Shown: positions 31,138 through 43,000 of the stretch, piece after piece | Layout of the letters: each line of letters starts with the position of its first letter | How positions within the stretch are numbered: the first letter of the stretch is position 1 | DNA from: Aculops lycopersici | Lineage: Eukaryota; Arthropoda; Arachnida; Trombidiformes; Eriophyidae | Length of the DNA stretch: 64,000 nucleotides | Reading direction: 5' to 3' | Assembly (NCBI GenBank): GCA_015350385.1 | Contig: WNKI01000004.1 | Location: forward strand, 1,930,351-1,994,350 | Made by a program: the position numbers and the translations under genes | Notes under the pieces: generated by a model | The model's database searches: none | What the model saw: only the letters and a program-made list of their open reading frames with translations | What the model was told of the DNA's origin: nothing

Positions 31138-31364
31138 GGAGGGATGAAGTTCATTTCGGGAGGGCGGTCGTCGCCGGCGGTCGTGGTCTTGCTGTTCATT
31201 GATGAGGATGTTGACAGAAGCAGTGGGAGTGTGTGTTGGCTTTAGTTTTAGTGTTCAATGGCTTTAGAGACGATGACGACGACGACGATGGCGACGGTTG
31301 CGATAAGATTGGCAACTTCATGATGCCGGCATGAGCCTCAAGCTCGAGCGCGGGCCGAAAATCA

Positions 31365-31365
31365 C

Positions 31366-31398
<33 letters not shown>

Positions 31399-31400
31399 GG
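31365..31400. repeat. (AGT)n/(GGT)n trinucleotide repeat
   Basis: AGT triplets grade into GGT triplets. On the reverse strand this yields an artefactual poly-Tyr/poly-His frame. Confidence 0.9.
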
Positions 31401-34400
31401 AAGCGGAGGCGGAGGCGGAGGCGGTGGCGGTGCCACTGACCGGCAGGGGCGGTCCGTAATAATTGTCGCGCTAACACCGCTCGTCCAAACATTGCAAATA
31501 GTAGATAGTTTTCTCCGTGTCTCTTTTGTCTAGTTTGATGATTATGTTGCTCTCGCCTGGCAAACGAAGTAGAAGAGCAACCAGGTGAATTAAATCTGGG
31601 CAAATGTTGTTACAGTTTCCAGATTTCTCTCTCCCTCTCTCCTTCACTCACTATCTCTCTTAATGTTTGCTGTCCAACTTTGTCCATGTCACAGACTATC
31701 CCATTCTCGCGTTACAATCATGAGCTGGTTGTCATCGCAGTCGTTGTTGTTGTCGCCATTGCCGTTGTTATTACTTCAATGGCACTGGAGCCTTTCGCCT
31801 GATTGGCTAGCAAACCGACCAAACAGACCAACGGGTTTGTCGGCCGGAAGTAACAGTAATAATTCCCATCTACTCGCCAACAAAATGGGAGAGAATCCTA
31901 GATCTAGCGAAACTTTTGGCCAGGTAATTGGGTTGTCGTGTCTATGACTTTGGTATCATCTGCTGCGTTTTCTATACGTTGAGTCTCCATTTCTTCTCGT
32001 TCCCCCCTCCCCCCTTTGGGCGCCCGACTTTCTTTGTGCAGTTGTCGCAAAGAAAGTCACCGCAATGTGCGAAACAAACACTGAACAAAATGAAAGCCTT
32101 ACCTGGGATCATGTCACTGGTAACAAGCGCCACTATCATGTCACTGGAACCAAAACATAACGAGTTCGAGTTAAACCAAACCAAACGAAACAAAACTAAC
32201 AACCAACTTTTGTGCGACTCTACCGGAGCTGGCCGCAAGGTTTCTCTCAAGCTTGTTGGATGCGTTTGCTCGTCTCCCAAACTATTACAGAGATTTCAGG
32301 TGTAAACTCCGGTCGTCAGCTTGTTAGTGTAAAGTTTAGTAAAGTTCCTTTCAGGAAACTTGCTCGTCCAAAATTTTGTTTGATTTTTGCGGCCAAAAAG
32401 AATCAGAGCAAATTTTGGCACTCAAATTTTTGGTGCCAACCTCGTGGTCGTCAGGATGTCGGGACTAAACTAAAGACTTGTGTTTGTGTGAGTGTTATCT
32501 ATCCATTCCAACCAATTTGGCGCCCCTTTATATAGAGCTGCCACTTACACTTGGGGCGATATCACGATTTGCAATTGAATTTTGGACTCACATTTGGGGC
32601 CTCCAATTTCAATTGATTAATAAGCCGCCCTAGTGCAAAGATATCCAACCATATAATCGGTGGTGCATTCAACTCAATTAAGCAACTCAGCCGCGAAGAT
32701 TCCAACTCGATCTCAAGCAAATCGATGAATCGGTTGCTAGTCTGCCGTCAATTAGACTCCCGCTTTCCCAGTACCAAGTGGCTAATTTGATTTTATCACT
32801 TTGTATTCCATTATCTTATCGTGAAATAGTAATAATAATAATTATTATGGTGCAAGCAAATCACAATTTGCCGCTCGAAGCTCATGATGTTAGTGGTGGC
32901 GGTGGTTGCTGCGACTGCCGTTTAGTGACCTCGTTGAGCTCGTGTATCTCTATCTCTTGCGAAGACTTGTGACGCGACTCCTTTTTGCACTCGCAAATCT
33001 GTTGGCACTTCCAACTTCCGGTCCAGATTCTGGTCCGTTCTAGCGTATATACGGCCAGCTAGTTGGCCCAGTGGCAAGCTAATTTGGTTCCAATCTGTTG
33101 GCCATATTAGCTTGCCACCGAATGCTGGCTAAATAAACTAACCGCTTGCCGAGCCGTCTACGTTGGACGACGTGGCGAGGGGTGTGTCAGGGGAGTGGTG
33201 GCAGCAGACGTGGGCAAGGAAAAACGTTTGGGCTTAGGAGAGGCAGCCGACACACATAACAACCGAATTGATTCCCGTTAGGCTCCACGCTTTAGCACCA
33301 CCATTCGCCCCTACACTATTAGCCTCCTCTTGCTCTCTCCCTCTCTTGGAGTTTAGCGGTTGTGTCAGTTGGAACCACACAACCGCTCAACTCTCGCATT
33401 GGCGATCGCACTACCACTAAACGCCGAAAACCAAACGGCCAGACCAATGGGATAATTTATGTGGCCACTTGGCCTCTTGGTCAGCCGGTTGGCCAACAGA
33501 GACAAGTATGTGGACGATAATGATAACAGTTATGTCGATCATCATAATGGACGCGCTTGGGGCAAGTGACTGCCCTACTGCACTCAACATAACACAACAC
33601 AACACAACCTCCGTCGACTGCTCAACTTCCGCTGCACACGCGCCCAAAGTTTAGTTGTCTCTCTCGCTGGCCACTTGATCTCGCTCTCTACTTTAAGGCA
33701 CAAGCGATAGATTCTGGCTAGAGCTTCAAGTGGCATCCTGTTAAGTTTTGCGCCATTCAAATACTGAAATTCCCGGTGCCACTCGAATCTGCGTCCCCCT
33801 TTTTTGCTCGGCACAGCGAGGAAAGATGAGATGGAGTCGCAAAGTTTTGTGCTTGTAATCGTGGCGCTCGTGGTCGTCGGTGATGGTCACGGGACATGAG
33901 AGAGTTCAATCTATCGGTCAATCGATCGATCGATCGTTTGTAGCTTCCGAAAGCAATTGAGACTCTTAGTCCCTGGGTAAAGCCAATGGGCAGCCATCAA
34001 GCTGATTGAAATGATTGCTCCAGACTCGAGGCTCTCGCCTGTCGCTTGGCTAAATTTAAGCGTCAGCCAACCGAAAGTGGATGCAAATAATTTTGATTTT
34101 TGTCTTCATTGCCGATGGCCTCAGCTAGAAAACGATAAGCTTTGGCGGTTTCTCGGCTGAACAACCACTTGTTAGCTGAGTGAGGAACTTGTACAACCAA
34201 GAGACTTCCTGTCCCGAAGAAAACTATATAAAAATCTCCCGTGTTGACTGACCTTCACGGCTACTGCAATTGCTGGTGCTGGTGCTGATGATGTTATGTG
34301 ACGTCATGAGCATTCATTGACTAGCACAACCACCGAAGTGGAGGGGAAGGAGAAGGAGAGCAATCTAAAAAATGTGACTGAGTTTATGTCAGCAATTTGA

Positions 34401-36850
34401 CTTGACTTGACTCGTCGCTATCATCTTTTAGTCGCGCACAAAAAGATGGGGCCAGGTCAGGCAAAGTTGCGGCGGCGGCGGCCAAAATGCAAGAGGCAAC
34501 TTGCAAGTGACGTGATTTGTCCAGTAAAATTTTACTCAACTCCTCTTTTCTTATTCCTTTCGTTTAGCTGTCAAAAAGTGAGTTTTCTTTCCATTGCTAT
34601 GCCAGCTTTTCTTAAGAATACGAATTATTGCTATTATTATTATTACTACTACTATCACTTCTATTCCAAACGAGCAGCAGTCGCAGCTACGGCGGCGGCG
34701 GCGGCTACATCCACTGCTGCACTCGCGTCATCAGGCCTCCGACCACTTTGCACACAATCGCCGGCCGGTCAGCCGCTCGACTGGTTGTCCGGTTGGTTGC
34801 TGCCAACAGGCCAATTGAATTCCTCCAACTGAATAGACTCAAGAGGTAGTGGTAGTGGCGGTGTTAATAGAAGGAGTGGTGCGAGCTTGACATGCGTTCC
34901 ATTTTGGCAAGCTCGCCGCAGCTGACAAATTTCAGAACTTTACCACTCAACGCGAGCGAGAATAGTGAAAGTTGAGGCTCTCTCACGTCTGCGGGTCGGT
35001 GGTGGCTGTAGCTTTTAGAATCAAGCCCTTGGTCGGCCAACATCGACTCTCTTCGCCGTTTCGAAATCATCAAGACACGAGCGGGAAGAGGGGAGAAAAT
35101 TCATGTGTTCGACCATCTAACTGACACAATGGCTGGCCTAAGGCTAACCGACCAGCAGGCGACTGCTTCCGCCGAGCCAAGGCGTGACTCTGAAGTTTGG
35201 CAAATGACTTCCGGCACCAGGGGCCTGCCAGTTAGCTAACCGGTCGATTGGGCGACCGCTCTCATCCGATCGCAACGAATTGGATCAGATCGGAGCGAGC
35301 GAAACCTGCGCCTTGTGGCCAGCCCATTGAACATTTCCTCTCTCTCTCTCGCCTCCTCTTTCTGGCCCGCAAACGGAAGTCAAAATCTCAATGCCTCCGT
35401 GCTAATGCCACCCCGGTACTCAGCGGCTTCCATTAACTCGTTTGTTAGCTAGTAGTTGAATCTCGCCACCGCCGTTACCATTGAGATTCCTTCAGATTGG
35501 AAGCGGGCAAACTCCTGCCAACCAACAAAGAGATCGGCTGAGGGGCCAAAGTTATTGATGTTCGCCACGCGGCGGTGGCGGCGGCTGCCATTGAGATCTA
35601 GCAAAAGGCAGAGGGAAAAGAGCAAGTAGGCAAAGTTTGGCCAAAAGTGGGCTGCCTATTGTACTTAGCGGAGACAGATTTTTGAACTTCACCAGGCGAT
35701 GAAAGGGAGCGAGAAAAGTCCGATGGTTTGATAGTTATTTGCTTGGTGCTTGGTGTTGTAGGCAACGGTGGTGCCGAAGCTTCAACAAGGAACCACGCTC
35801 GTCGCTAGGTGCCGGTCGATATTCGCGCTGCTAATGGCCAATTTTTGAAGTTTTTCTAGAGTCTGCCGAGATTTTTCCTCCTTCCGGTTGGAATTTTCTC
35901 GGAAAAGAGGAATCAAAAGTCGGAGAGATTTTTTAGATGAAAAATTCCGAGGAAAAAATCTAAAACCAAAACAAACCAAGGAGCCAATAGATCACAAGTG
36001 CTTCTCGTTTCTCACTTCTCTTCACTCTCAGCTTCTCTCTCCTTCTCCCCTTTCTTTACTCCTTACTCTTTTTTCTTTATTTACGATTACAAAATTCCAA
36101 TTGAAGTCAATGAAAAATGAGCAGTCGACGGCTCAGCCGGCGCCGAGTTTAGGCCAAGATGGTTCAGTTGTTTGGTGGTGAGGTTCTGTTTCAGAGAGCG
36201 AGAGGGTTGGTTGAAATTTTAAACTTCTGCCAACTCGGGAAATGGAGGCGATCGGAAAAGGGAAAATCAATCACTCTGACTCGCGGGCTCCTGGTGACTT
36301 GGCGGCGCATGGCGCCGTTCGCTTCTCACGCTCCAGTGAGACTATCTAATTGAGTTTGACGGATTTGCAAGTTTACCTAAGCTAAAAATAGTTTTTTCGC
36401 CTGAAATTCGATCCGCTCGCTCTGAGTGGGGGGAAGGGGGGGGGGCGAGTGTGAGCAATTTAGTCGCTGATGGTAATTAGTCAGGTAAACTTGCTGATTG
36501 CTTTCGCTTGCCCCTCTCTCTTTTTTACCTTCCGATACGACAAATCAAACACGAACGCAAACACACAATTAGAATGCCTCTTTCTCGCTTTCGTTTCAGC
36601 TTAGTCAGCGGAAATTCAACAATAAAGTCACATTCGCATCCAGAAAACTGAATGCGAATCGCCTAAGCGAGAGAAGAGCCACAGGAAGTCCTGCTCGCCA
36701 CTACTACCAAAACTACTGTAGCCAGTAAGCTGCTCGTCGTCATGCTAAATTTTCATCTAATTTTCACGCGACATAAATCGCGAAGCTCGCAAGCCAACAC
36801 TTGGCCTCGGGCGCCAGGCAATCGAGCGCTGCTCTTTTGCCATCGAAATT

Positions 36851-36883
36851 AGCCGCCACCCACGCTAATGTTGGGTGGCGGCT
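36851..36883. repeat. Hairpin with perfect 12-base GC-rich arms
   Basis: The arms AGCCGCCACCCA (36851-36862) and TGGGTGGCGGCT (36872-36883) flank a 9-base loop. It is a stable stem in noncoding sequence upstream of the muscarinic receptor. Confidence 0.7.
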
Positions 36884-37148
36884 CTTGTTGCTTGCCATTA
36901 GAACACAAGGAGCCGGTTGAAATTACTTCGGTTTATTTCAGTCTTGTGAGCCAGAGGAGGCAAATGATTTGATGGCGGCGCGGAGCGAGACATTTGAAGG
37001 GTTTTAATGGGAGGAGGGGGTTGGCTTTAGATTTCGTCCTATTGGTTTGGGCAACCACTAGCTACTGGCCGAACCAAATAGTAATAACGAAAAGTTTAAA
37101 TTTGGCGCCTCGTGTCCAGTGGTCGTTGGTCGGTTGGTTGGTTCTCAT

Positions 37149-37200
37149 GGATTTGGATTTGGATTTGGATTTGGATTTGGATTCCGATTCGGATTTGGAT
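37149..37200. repeat. (GGATTT)n hexamer tandem repeat
   Basis: About eight copies of GGATTT with two variant units (GATTCC, GATTCG). In noncoding sequence; it encodes Asp-Leu repeats only by accident. Confidence 0.9.
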
Positions 37201-37650
37201 GCAGTAATAACAAAGCAGTTAAAGTATCACTCGGTTGCAAAGTATTGGTGCCCAGCGGAGAGGGTTGACCAAAAATCTCCATAGCTTTGAGCATCTCGGC
37301 GCTGCGTCATCACGGCCATCATCTCGCGACAGAAGCGGATACTCTTTCCTTCGGACTCAACGTTGCCGCCACGAGTGTTGCCTCAGATTGGGCATGAAGT
37401 TGGGGGATGAAGTGGATGAGGAGCAAGGGAAAAGCGGGAGTCCAATTGGAGGTTGTTGGTGGCGGCGGCGGCGGCGCTAGCAATGGCGTCTCCCCTTTTG
37501 GCGTTCCACTTGGCCGCATAAAAGATCAATATAAATTCTCGATTGAATGCCCAGCGACAAAGCAAACTGCCTCTGCAACTGGAGAGCTCAGCGCGAGAGA
37601 ATTGAGAAGACTACCGAACGTTGAGCACCGTGCGCTTGCCAGCAAGCCAC

Positions 37651-37790
37651 AGCTTGTCTCAATAATTGCCTTACACTCGATCTTGCCTGCGAGGGAAAGA
37701 TTTGCAGCACGGCCGTTCAACACTGCGGTCTTTCCTGTTCGCAGATCTGTCCTGCGACTGATAAGTGTAAGGGAATTATTGAGACTAGCT
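37651..37790. ncRNA. Long imperfect inverted repeat, candidate structured RNA
   Basis: The 27-base outer arms 37651-37677 and 37764-37790 are complementary at 25 positions (mismatches at T37655 and G37668). A second inner stem pairs CTGCGAGGGAAAGA (37687-37700) with TCTTTCCTGTTCGCAG (37729-37744), with a two-base bulge. The nested stems give a fold of about 140 bases. That is longer than a typical animal pre-miRNA but possible for a miRNA-like, hairpin-siRNA or foldback-element origin. I do not recognise a known mature miRNA in either arm. The strand is undetermined. Confidence 0.45.
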
Positions 37791-38171
37791 GCAGATAGCT
37801 AACCAAACTTTGGCTAGACTTGCGGCCGACCGGAAGCCGCACTATTTGGCGCTCAAACCGCAGAACTCGTACTATGTAAACCGGAGACCAACTAGTGGCG
37901 GTGGTAGTGCTGTTCGATGGGGACAACAACTACCACGATGACGCCGACCAAAACCAACGACATCACAACGCTGAAAAGCAAACGTTCTGTGTAGCGCGGA
38001 CGAAACTGGCGCGAAAGTCAATAGGCTCTCCAGTCGACGAGAGCGCTTCAGTTTCGGCTGGCTGGCTAACTGCTCAGCCCGAGAGCCAGTGACGATATTC
38101 AAATTAGCCCGAGAGCAGATACATTGGCAACAAAGTATGCGCCAAGCGCATGGCGCCGCCAACCAGCCAGT

Positions 38172-38212
38172 CAACCAACCGAACCGAACCAAACCGAACC
38201 AAACCAAACCGA
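38172..38212. repeat. AACCG/AAACC short tandem repeat
   Basis: Degenerate tandem pentamers and hexamers (CCGAA, CCAAA) in noncoding DNA. Confidence 0.7.
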
Positions 38213-40036
38213 AGTGGCTCTCGAGAATTTGTCGCCAACTTTCGCTGAACGGCTTGCTGGCTGGCCGGCCATCCGCAACACACATAAAGAGATACAAGTG
38301 CCGATGGGTTTTTTGCAACTCTCCTCCTCTTTTGGTGGCTTTGTTTTGTTCTATTTTTGTTTTTTGAATAGTGGCGCCATTATATCAGTTGTACCGGCAG
38401 CCTGGCGAGTGGCCCCGGAAGTTGGGGCCATTGAGGTCGGTGGCCGGCAGCGCCACTTGTCGTTTTTCTTTACGCTAGTGCAACTTTGAATTTAGCGCTC
38501 ATGCAACACTCAACTCTTGTCTCACTCGCCGCCTTTCCTCTTCCTCTCACATGAATCGCATTTCTTACCACGAAAAAGAGAAGGAGGATTGTCATTCTAC
38601 ACTTCCCCTCTTTTAATAGCACATCAATGGCAAACTCATAAAACTCCGCCGTTGCAAGTCGCAACCCGCGACTTCCGGCCACCGGAGGCCACGAGATGCG
38701 ACATCTCGTTGCAACTTCTGGCTCATTGAATGAGAGACCTAACAGGTCATTTGGTTCCGGTCGGCAAAGTTGCGGCGGCCAACGAGCAAACCAACTAGTC
38801 AGACCCAAACTTAGACAGACAAAAAAGGCGATCATTTTTCAATGGGCCATTTGGATTGACTTTAACAGACTCTAGCGGCGAGTAACAAAGTTGAATGTGA
38901 AATGGCAGACTCTAACTGGCCAAAACATTTGACTCACTGTGAAGAGAATCGTAACCGCCGCGCTGAAGTGGCCAACACCAACAGCAGAGAAGTAGGCGAA
39001 ATTATCGGCAGGTGTGCAGTTGAGCACGGTTGATTTAAATTAGTATTGATCGCCATTGACAGTTGGCAGGTCGTTAGGTTTGTCCAGCGGCTAGCATCGA
39101 GTTATCAGGCGAGATGTCTTACACCAAATGGATGTTCTTTTTACCTTTGCCCCAAACTTTTTTGCTCTCTCCCTCTTTAGTTTTCCCTTTTCTTAGTGCT
39201 GCTCACTTTCGCCTGGCGTACACCTTTGCGTTTGTTGCTTCAGTTCAGTTGCTGATCGAACGACAACTAACCAAAACCTTTACTCCGAAAACCAAACCAA
39301 CTTTTACAGAAATCAAATGCCACGAGGATCAACCTCACAAAGAGTTGCCACTTTCAAGGCCGGAAGCTTAGAAAACAACCACAACACGAGCGCGCTAAAT
39401 CGAAGCACGAGAGAGGGAGAGAGTAAATTTACAGGACAAGACACAAGAGGCGACCTAGTGACTCACTAAAATTAAACTAAACTGAAACCACTTTGCCGGC
39501 TTCGACCTGAAGTTGGCCCAGTGTCAAGCTCAAGCTATTTGAATGCTTGCTGTTGAGCTCAGCTTCAAGTTCAAACGTAACCTTGGAAAAGTTTGCAAAG
39601 AGGAAGCCAATGAAACGGCCGCGAACTGGAGAGGCCAACTGTGAAGAGAGCCAAGGGGAAGGATTAAAAAAGCAACAGCGAGTAGAGGGAAAGACTCGTC
39701 GATTTTAGTGGATTGGTTCCATCATCAAGGGAGAAGAAGGTTTGGACTATAGTTTGGTGCAAAAGATAAAGTGGCTTGCTTGCTTGCCAAAAACAAGTGG
39801 CCGGCCTAATGAGGCGATTGAGCGACGCGTCACCTAGCGGCCAGCAAGAGATTGAGATCAATGGCGCAGCGAATGGGAGGAGAGATAATACTGAGATTGT
39901 GAAGTTGAGAAGTTTATCATGTGATCACAGTGGCAACCCAAGAGACAACAGCAACTTCCGGCCAACTCGCCAGCGCTCGACCTTCGCAAGGTCACGATGG
40001 CGGCTGCGGTGGCCGCGACCGGAAGTGGTAGGTCCA

Positions 40037-43000
40037 ATGGCCATGAAAACCACTAGAGTTTCAAACCCTCTAATTTCTCCAGCTCGATTATTACTACTAC
40101 TGTTATTAGTCAACCACTTGTCTTTCACTCGTTCACAAGCGGAAACGCTTAGCCTTGCGCCTGGCTACGTCAATTATGACTCAAAACTCAAGTTTGGTCA
40201 TCGAGACCGAAACTCAAGAGGCCAATTGGAGTTGAATCGGGAGCAGGTGGTCGTTGATCAGCTTGAAGCGGGGTATTCGGCAAACCCTCAAGGGTCTCTA
40301 TCGATACCACCACAACAACCACCACCGCTAGTATCCGTCCAGGTGAAGTCGGTGTCTCACCAGTGGGGGCCACTTCAAGGCTCCGCAAACTTCCGGCGGA
40401 CGCCAAAATCTCGAACAATCGACAAGTTCGCCGACGGATCTTTTGAATATTCGCGTCGGAAATCGAATGAGCAACAACACGAGGACTCATCAGGACAAAC
40501 TCGAGCCAGCAACAGCAACTTATCGTCGCTGAATTGGACAAACATTTCAACGACTTCAACTCTAGGGTCTCAACTTTACTCGAATGCGAGAAGCTTTGGA
40601 GGTGAGAGTAAGAGTAGGAGGATGTGGAGGCGGAGGAGGCGGGAATTAGCGGCTAAGGCTAATCAAGTAAACAATTCCAAGGATTCAAGGACTTTCCTTA
40701 TAGATGGGGTTGAGTTTGCGATTATGCAAAGCCGATTCAAGCGCGACTTGTCCACCGCTGCCAGTTCCATTGAGGTGGGCCAGTCGATGCTGAGTAAACA
40801 TGGCAGCTCCAATGGCAACACCAACTGCCAAAATTGGCCTCCAGTTCCTAGTGGACCATCGGCCGAGCAGAGAAATCACAGCGAGGTGGACATGAGCAGC
40901 GGCGGCAGCGGCAGCGACAGCAAAAGCAATGGTAAAAGCAATGGCAACAGCAACGTCTGCGCCACTTGCCCTCACGGCCGCCACAACCATCGAGTCCATC
41001 GGAGGAACCGCCGACGCAGCCGTGCAGCTAGCTTGGCGCCAGCACTTCCGTTTGCAGTGAAGCAGCAGCAGCAGCAGCCGCAAACGAGCTTGCCAACTTT
41101 TGTGACACCAGCGACCAGCGTCGCTCAACTGCATCGACATGAATCAAGTGCCGAGCTCGACAAAGGCAACGGAAAGAGTGGCAGCACCATTGATAACAGC
41201 ATCAGCAACAACAACATCAACAACGAAAGTTACACTGACATCGAGCGTCATTCTAATGGCCAGCCAACAACATCCCCTCTGTCAGGTGTCTTTAGTGGAG
41301 GTTTTCAAAGGAGCAGAGGTGAATTTATTCCCAGTAAACTGAACAACAACGATGCTGGCGACGATGTGGCCACGACGAGCAAATTCTCGCTTCGAACTCT
41401 GGAATTGGACGACATGATAAGCAAGTCAAACGAGCCCATTTGGTTGCTCTCGCGGCCGTTGGGTTTCTCTCTCGGTCCACTCGTCGGCAGCAGCAGCGGC
41501 GGCGGCGGTGGCGGCACTGTCAGTAAAAGTCCACGCCGCCACTCACAGCCAACTTCCGGCGAAACACCAATGCCAATGACACCTCCAGTGATTTCCTCAA
41601 ACTCTAATGCTAAGTCCACTTTGTTCTTGAGCAGTCTACATTCTTCTCCCACCGAATCGATGTTGACCAGAGAGACAACAGAATCAATCGTTCAAACTGA
41701 CACAATGACAATGATCAGCACGCGTGCCTATGAGAAAATCGCCAGCAAACAACAAGGCGAACCCCGTGAGATTGAGACCGCAACGTCGACGACGATAGCA
41801 GCGACAAGTTCAGTGTCGACATCGACGCCTGACTTTGTAACAGTTACGCGATCGATGGTCAGTCACCAATCGGCGCCAGAAGGAGGCATAGGTTTGGCTT
41901 TGAACGAAACATGGCCGCGCCAAATTAACGTGGCCAATTCAACTTTGACCTTAGTACACAACACAGCCAATAAATCGGAATCGAAATCAGTGAAGCCATT
42001 TGAATCCCATGGGGCCACTAGAATAGTTGATGCGAAACGAGAGTTGGAAAACCAGAGTCATCGGGATGCGGCGCTAGCGAGAGAGGAAAACTTGAGAGCC
42101 GACGAGAGGCGGCAGCAACAGCGGAAACCGAGAAAGAGCCGCCAACACGAGGATGAGTCTACCTGGCCGTCGAGCAGTGGAAACAGAGGTTGGAGTGAGA
42201 GTGAGAATGAGAGTGGAATCGAATCCGGATTAGAGAGGAGATTTGGCGACGAGCAAAACCAATTTGAAAGAGCAAACGAAAACAGCAACAACAACAATGG
42301 AGACGTCTACGATCTAAGCTCCGTAGCGTCGGTGGTCAATAGCAATAGCAACAGTAACAATAACCAAAACTTTCCGGATGCCGAACTAGACGCCAGCGGC
42401 GCTGCCGACATGGCAACCGGAAGTTTAGATTACAACTACCAAACTCAAGCTCAGGAGAGCACTACAAGCTTTGAATCGAGCTCGTCGAATCACCGACAAG
42501 AACAACAACAAGTGTCATTGGAAACCACTACGCTAGCTCCCTTCGATAACTTGACCACCATTGACCCGCAAACGGGAGCCACCATTGACACCATCACTGG
42601 ACTCTCGCTTGATCCCGTAACCGGAACTCCATTTGCTAGATGGTCGACCATAACAATTGCCGTTCTAATTGGCCTTTGCGTAGTGCTAACGGTTTTAGGT
42701 AATATCCTGGTGCTAATGTCATTTGTCTACGAACGAACCATTAGACAGCCGAGTAATTATTTAATTTGCTCACTTGCTTTGAGTGATCTCTTTATTGGCA
42801 TTGTTTCGATGCCTTTCTTTGCCATCTATGTGCTCAGAGGCTGGCGCTGGACTTTGGGTCCATTTTGGTGCGACATTTGGCTGGCCACCGATCACACTCT
42901 GTGTCTGATTAGCATTTACACTGTTCTATTAATTACAGTTGATCGCTTCTTCTCAATCAAGGCGCCGACCAGGTATCGCGAGTGGCGAACAAAGAGGCGA

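Larger units (their letters stand above)
20071..40036. other. 20-kb region between divergent genes with no recognisable coding gene
   Basis: The ZIP gene starts leftward at 20070 and the muscarinic receptor starts rightward at 40037. Between them I find only short, compositionally odd open frames with no family resemblance. The region holds CT/GA microsatellites, an N gap, several perfect hairpins, palindromic CTAGCG elements, 12 copies of ACTTCCGG or its complement, and several good splice-donor-like sites. It most likely contains 5' UTR exons, long 5' introns and regulatory DNA of one or both flanking genes, or noncoding RNA genes. It is far larger than any other gap in the window. Confidence 0.75.

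Noticed and set aside
31196..31603. Minus-strand 135-residue frame with poly-Tyr and poly-Ser
   Set aside because: It is produced by the AGT/GGT and GAC microsatellites at 31265-31400; no plausible protein features.
37407..37802. Plus-strand 131-residue frame
   Set aside because: It overlaps the inverted repeat at 37651-37790 and has no recognisable domain; likely chance.
39114..39371. Plus-strand 85-residue hydrophobic frame just upstream of the muscarinic receptor
   Set aside because: It could be an upstream ORF, but there is no family match and no evidence that it is transcribed.
39776..40036. N-terminal extension of the muscarinic receptor frame
   Set aside because: The frame begins at TTG. 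The in-frame ATG at 39809 would bury the strong signal peptide that starts at 40037.
20071..40036. Transposable element as an explanation of the gap
   Set aside because: No transposase, integrase or reverse transcriptase frame and no long terminal or inverted repeats were seen; the palindromes are too short and lack internal sequence.
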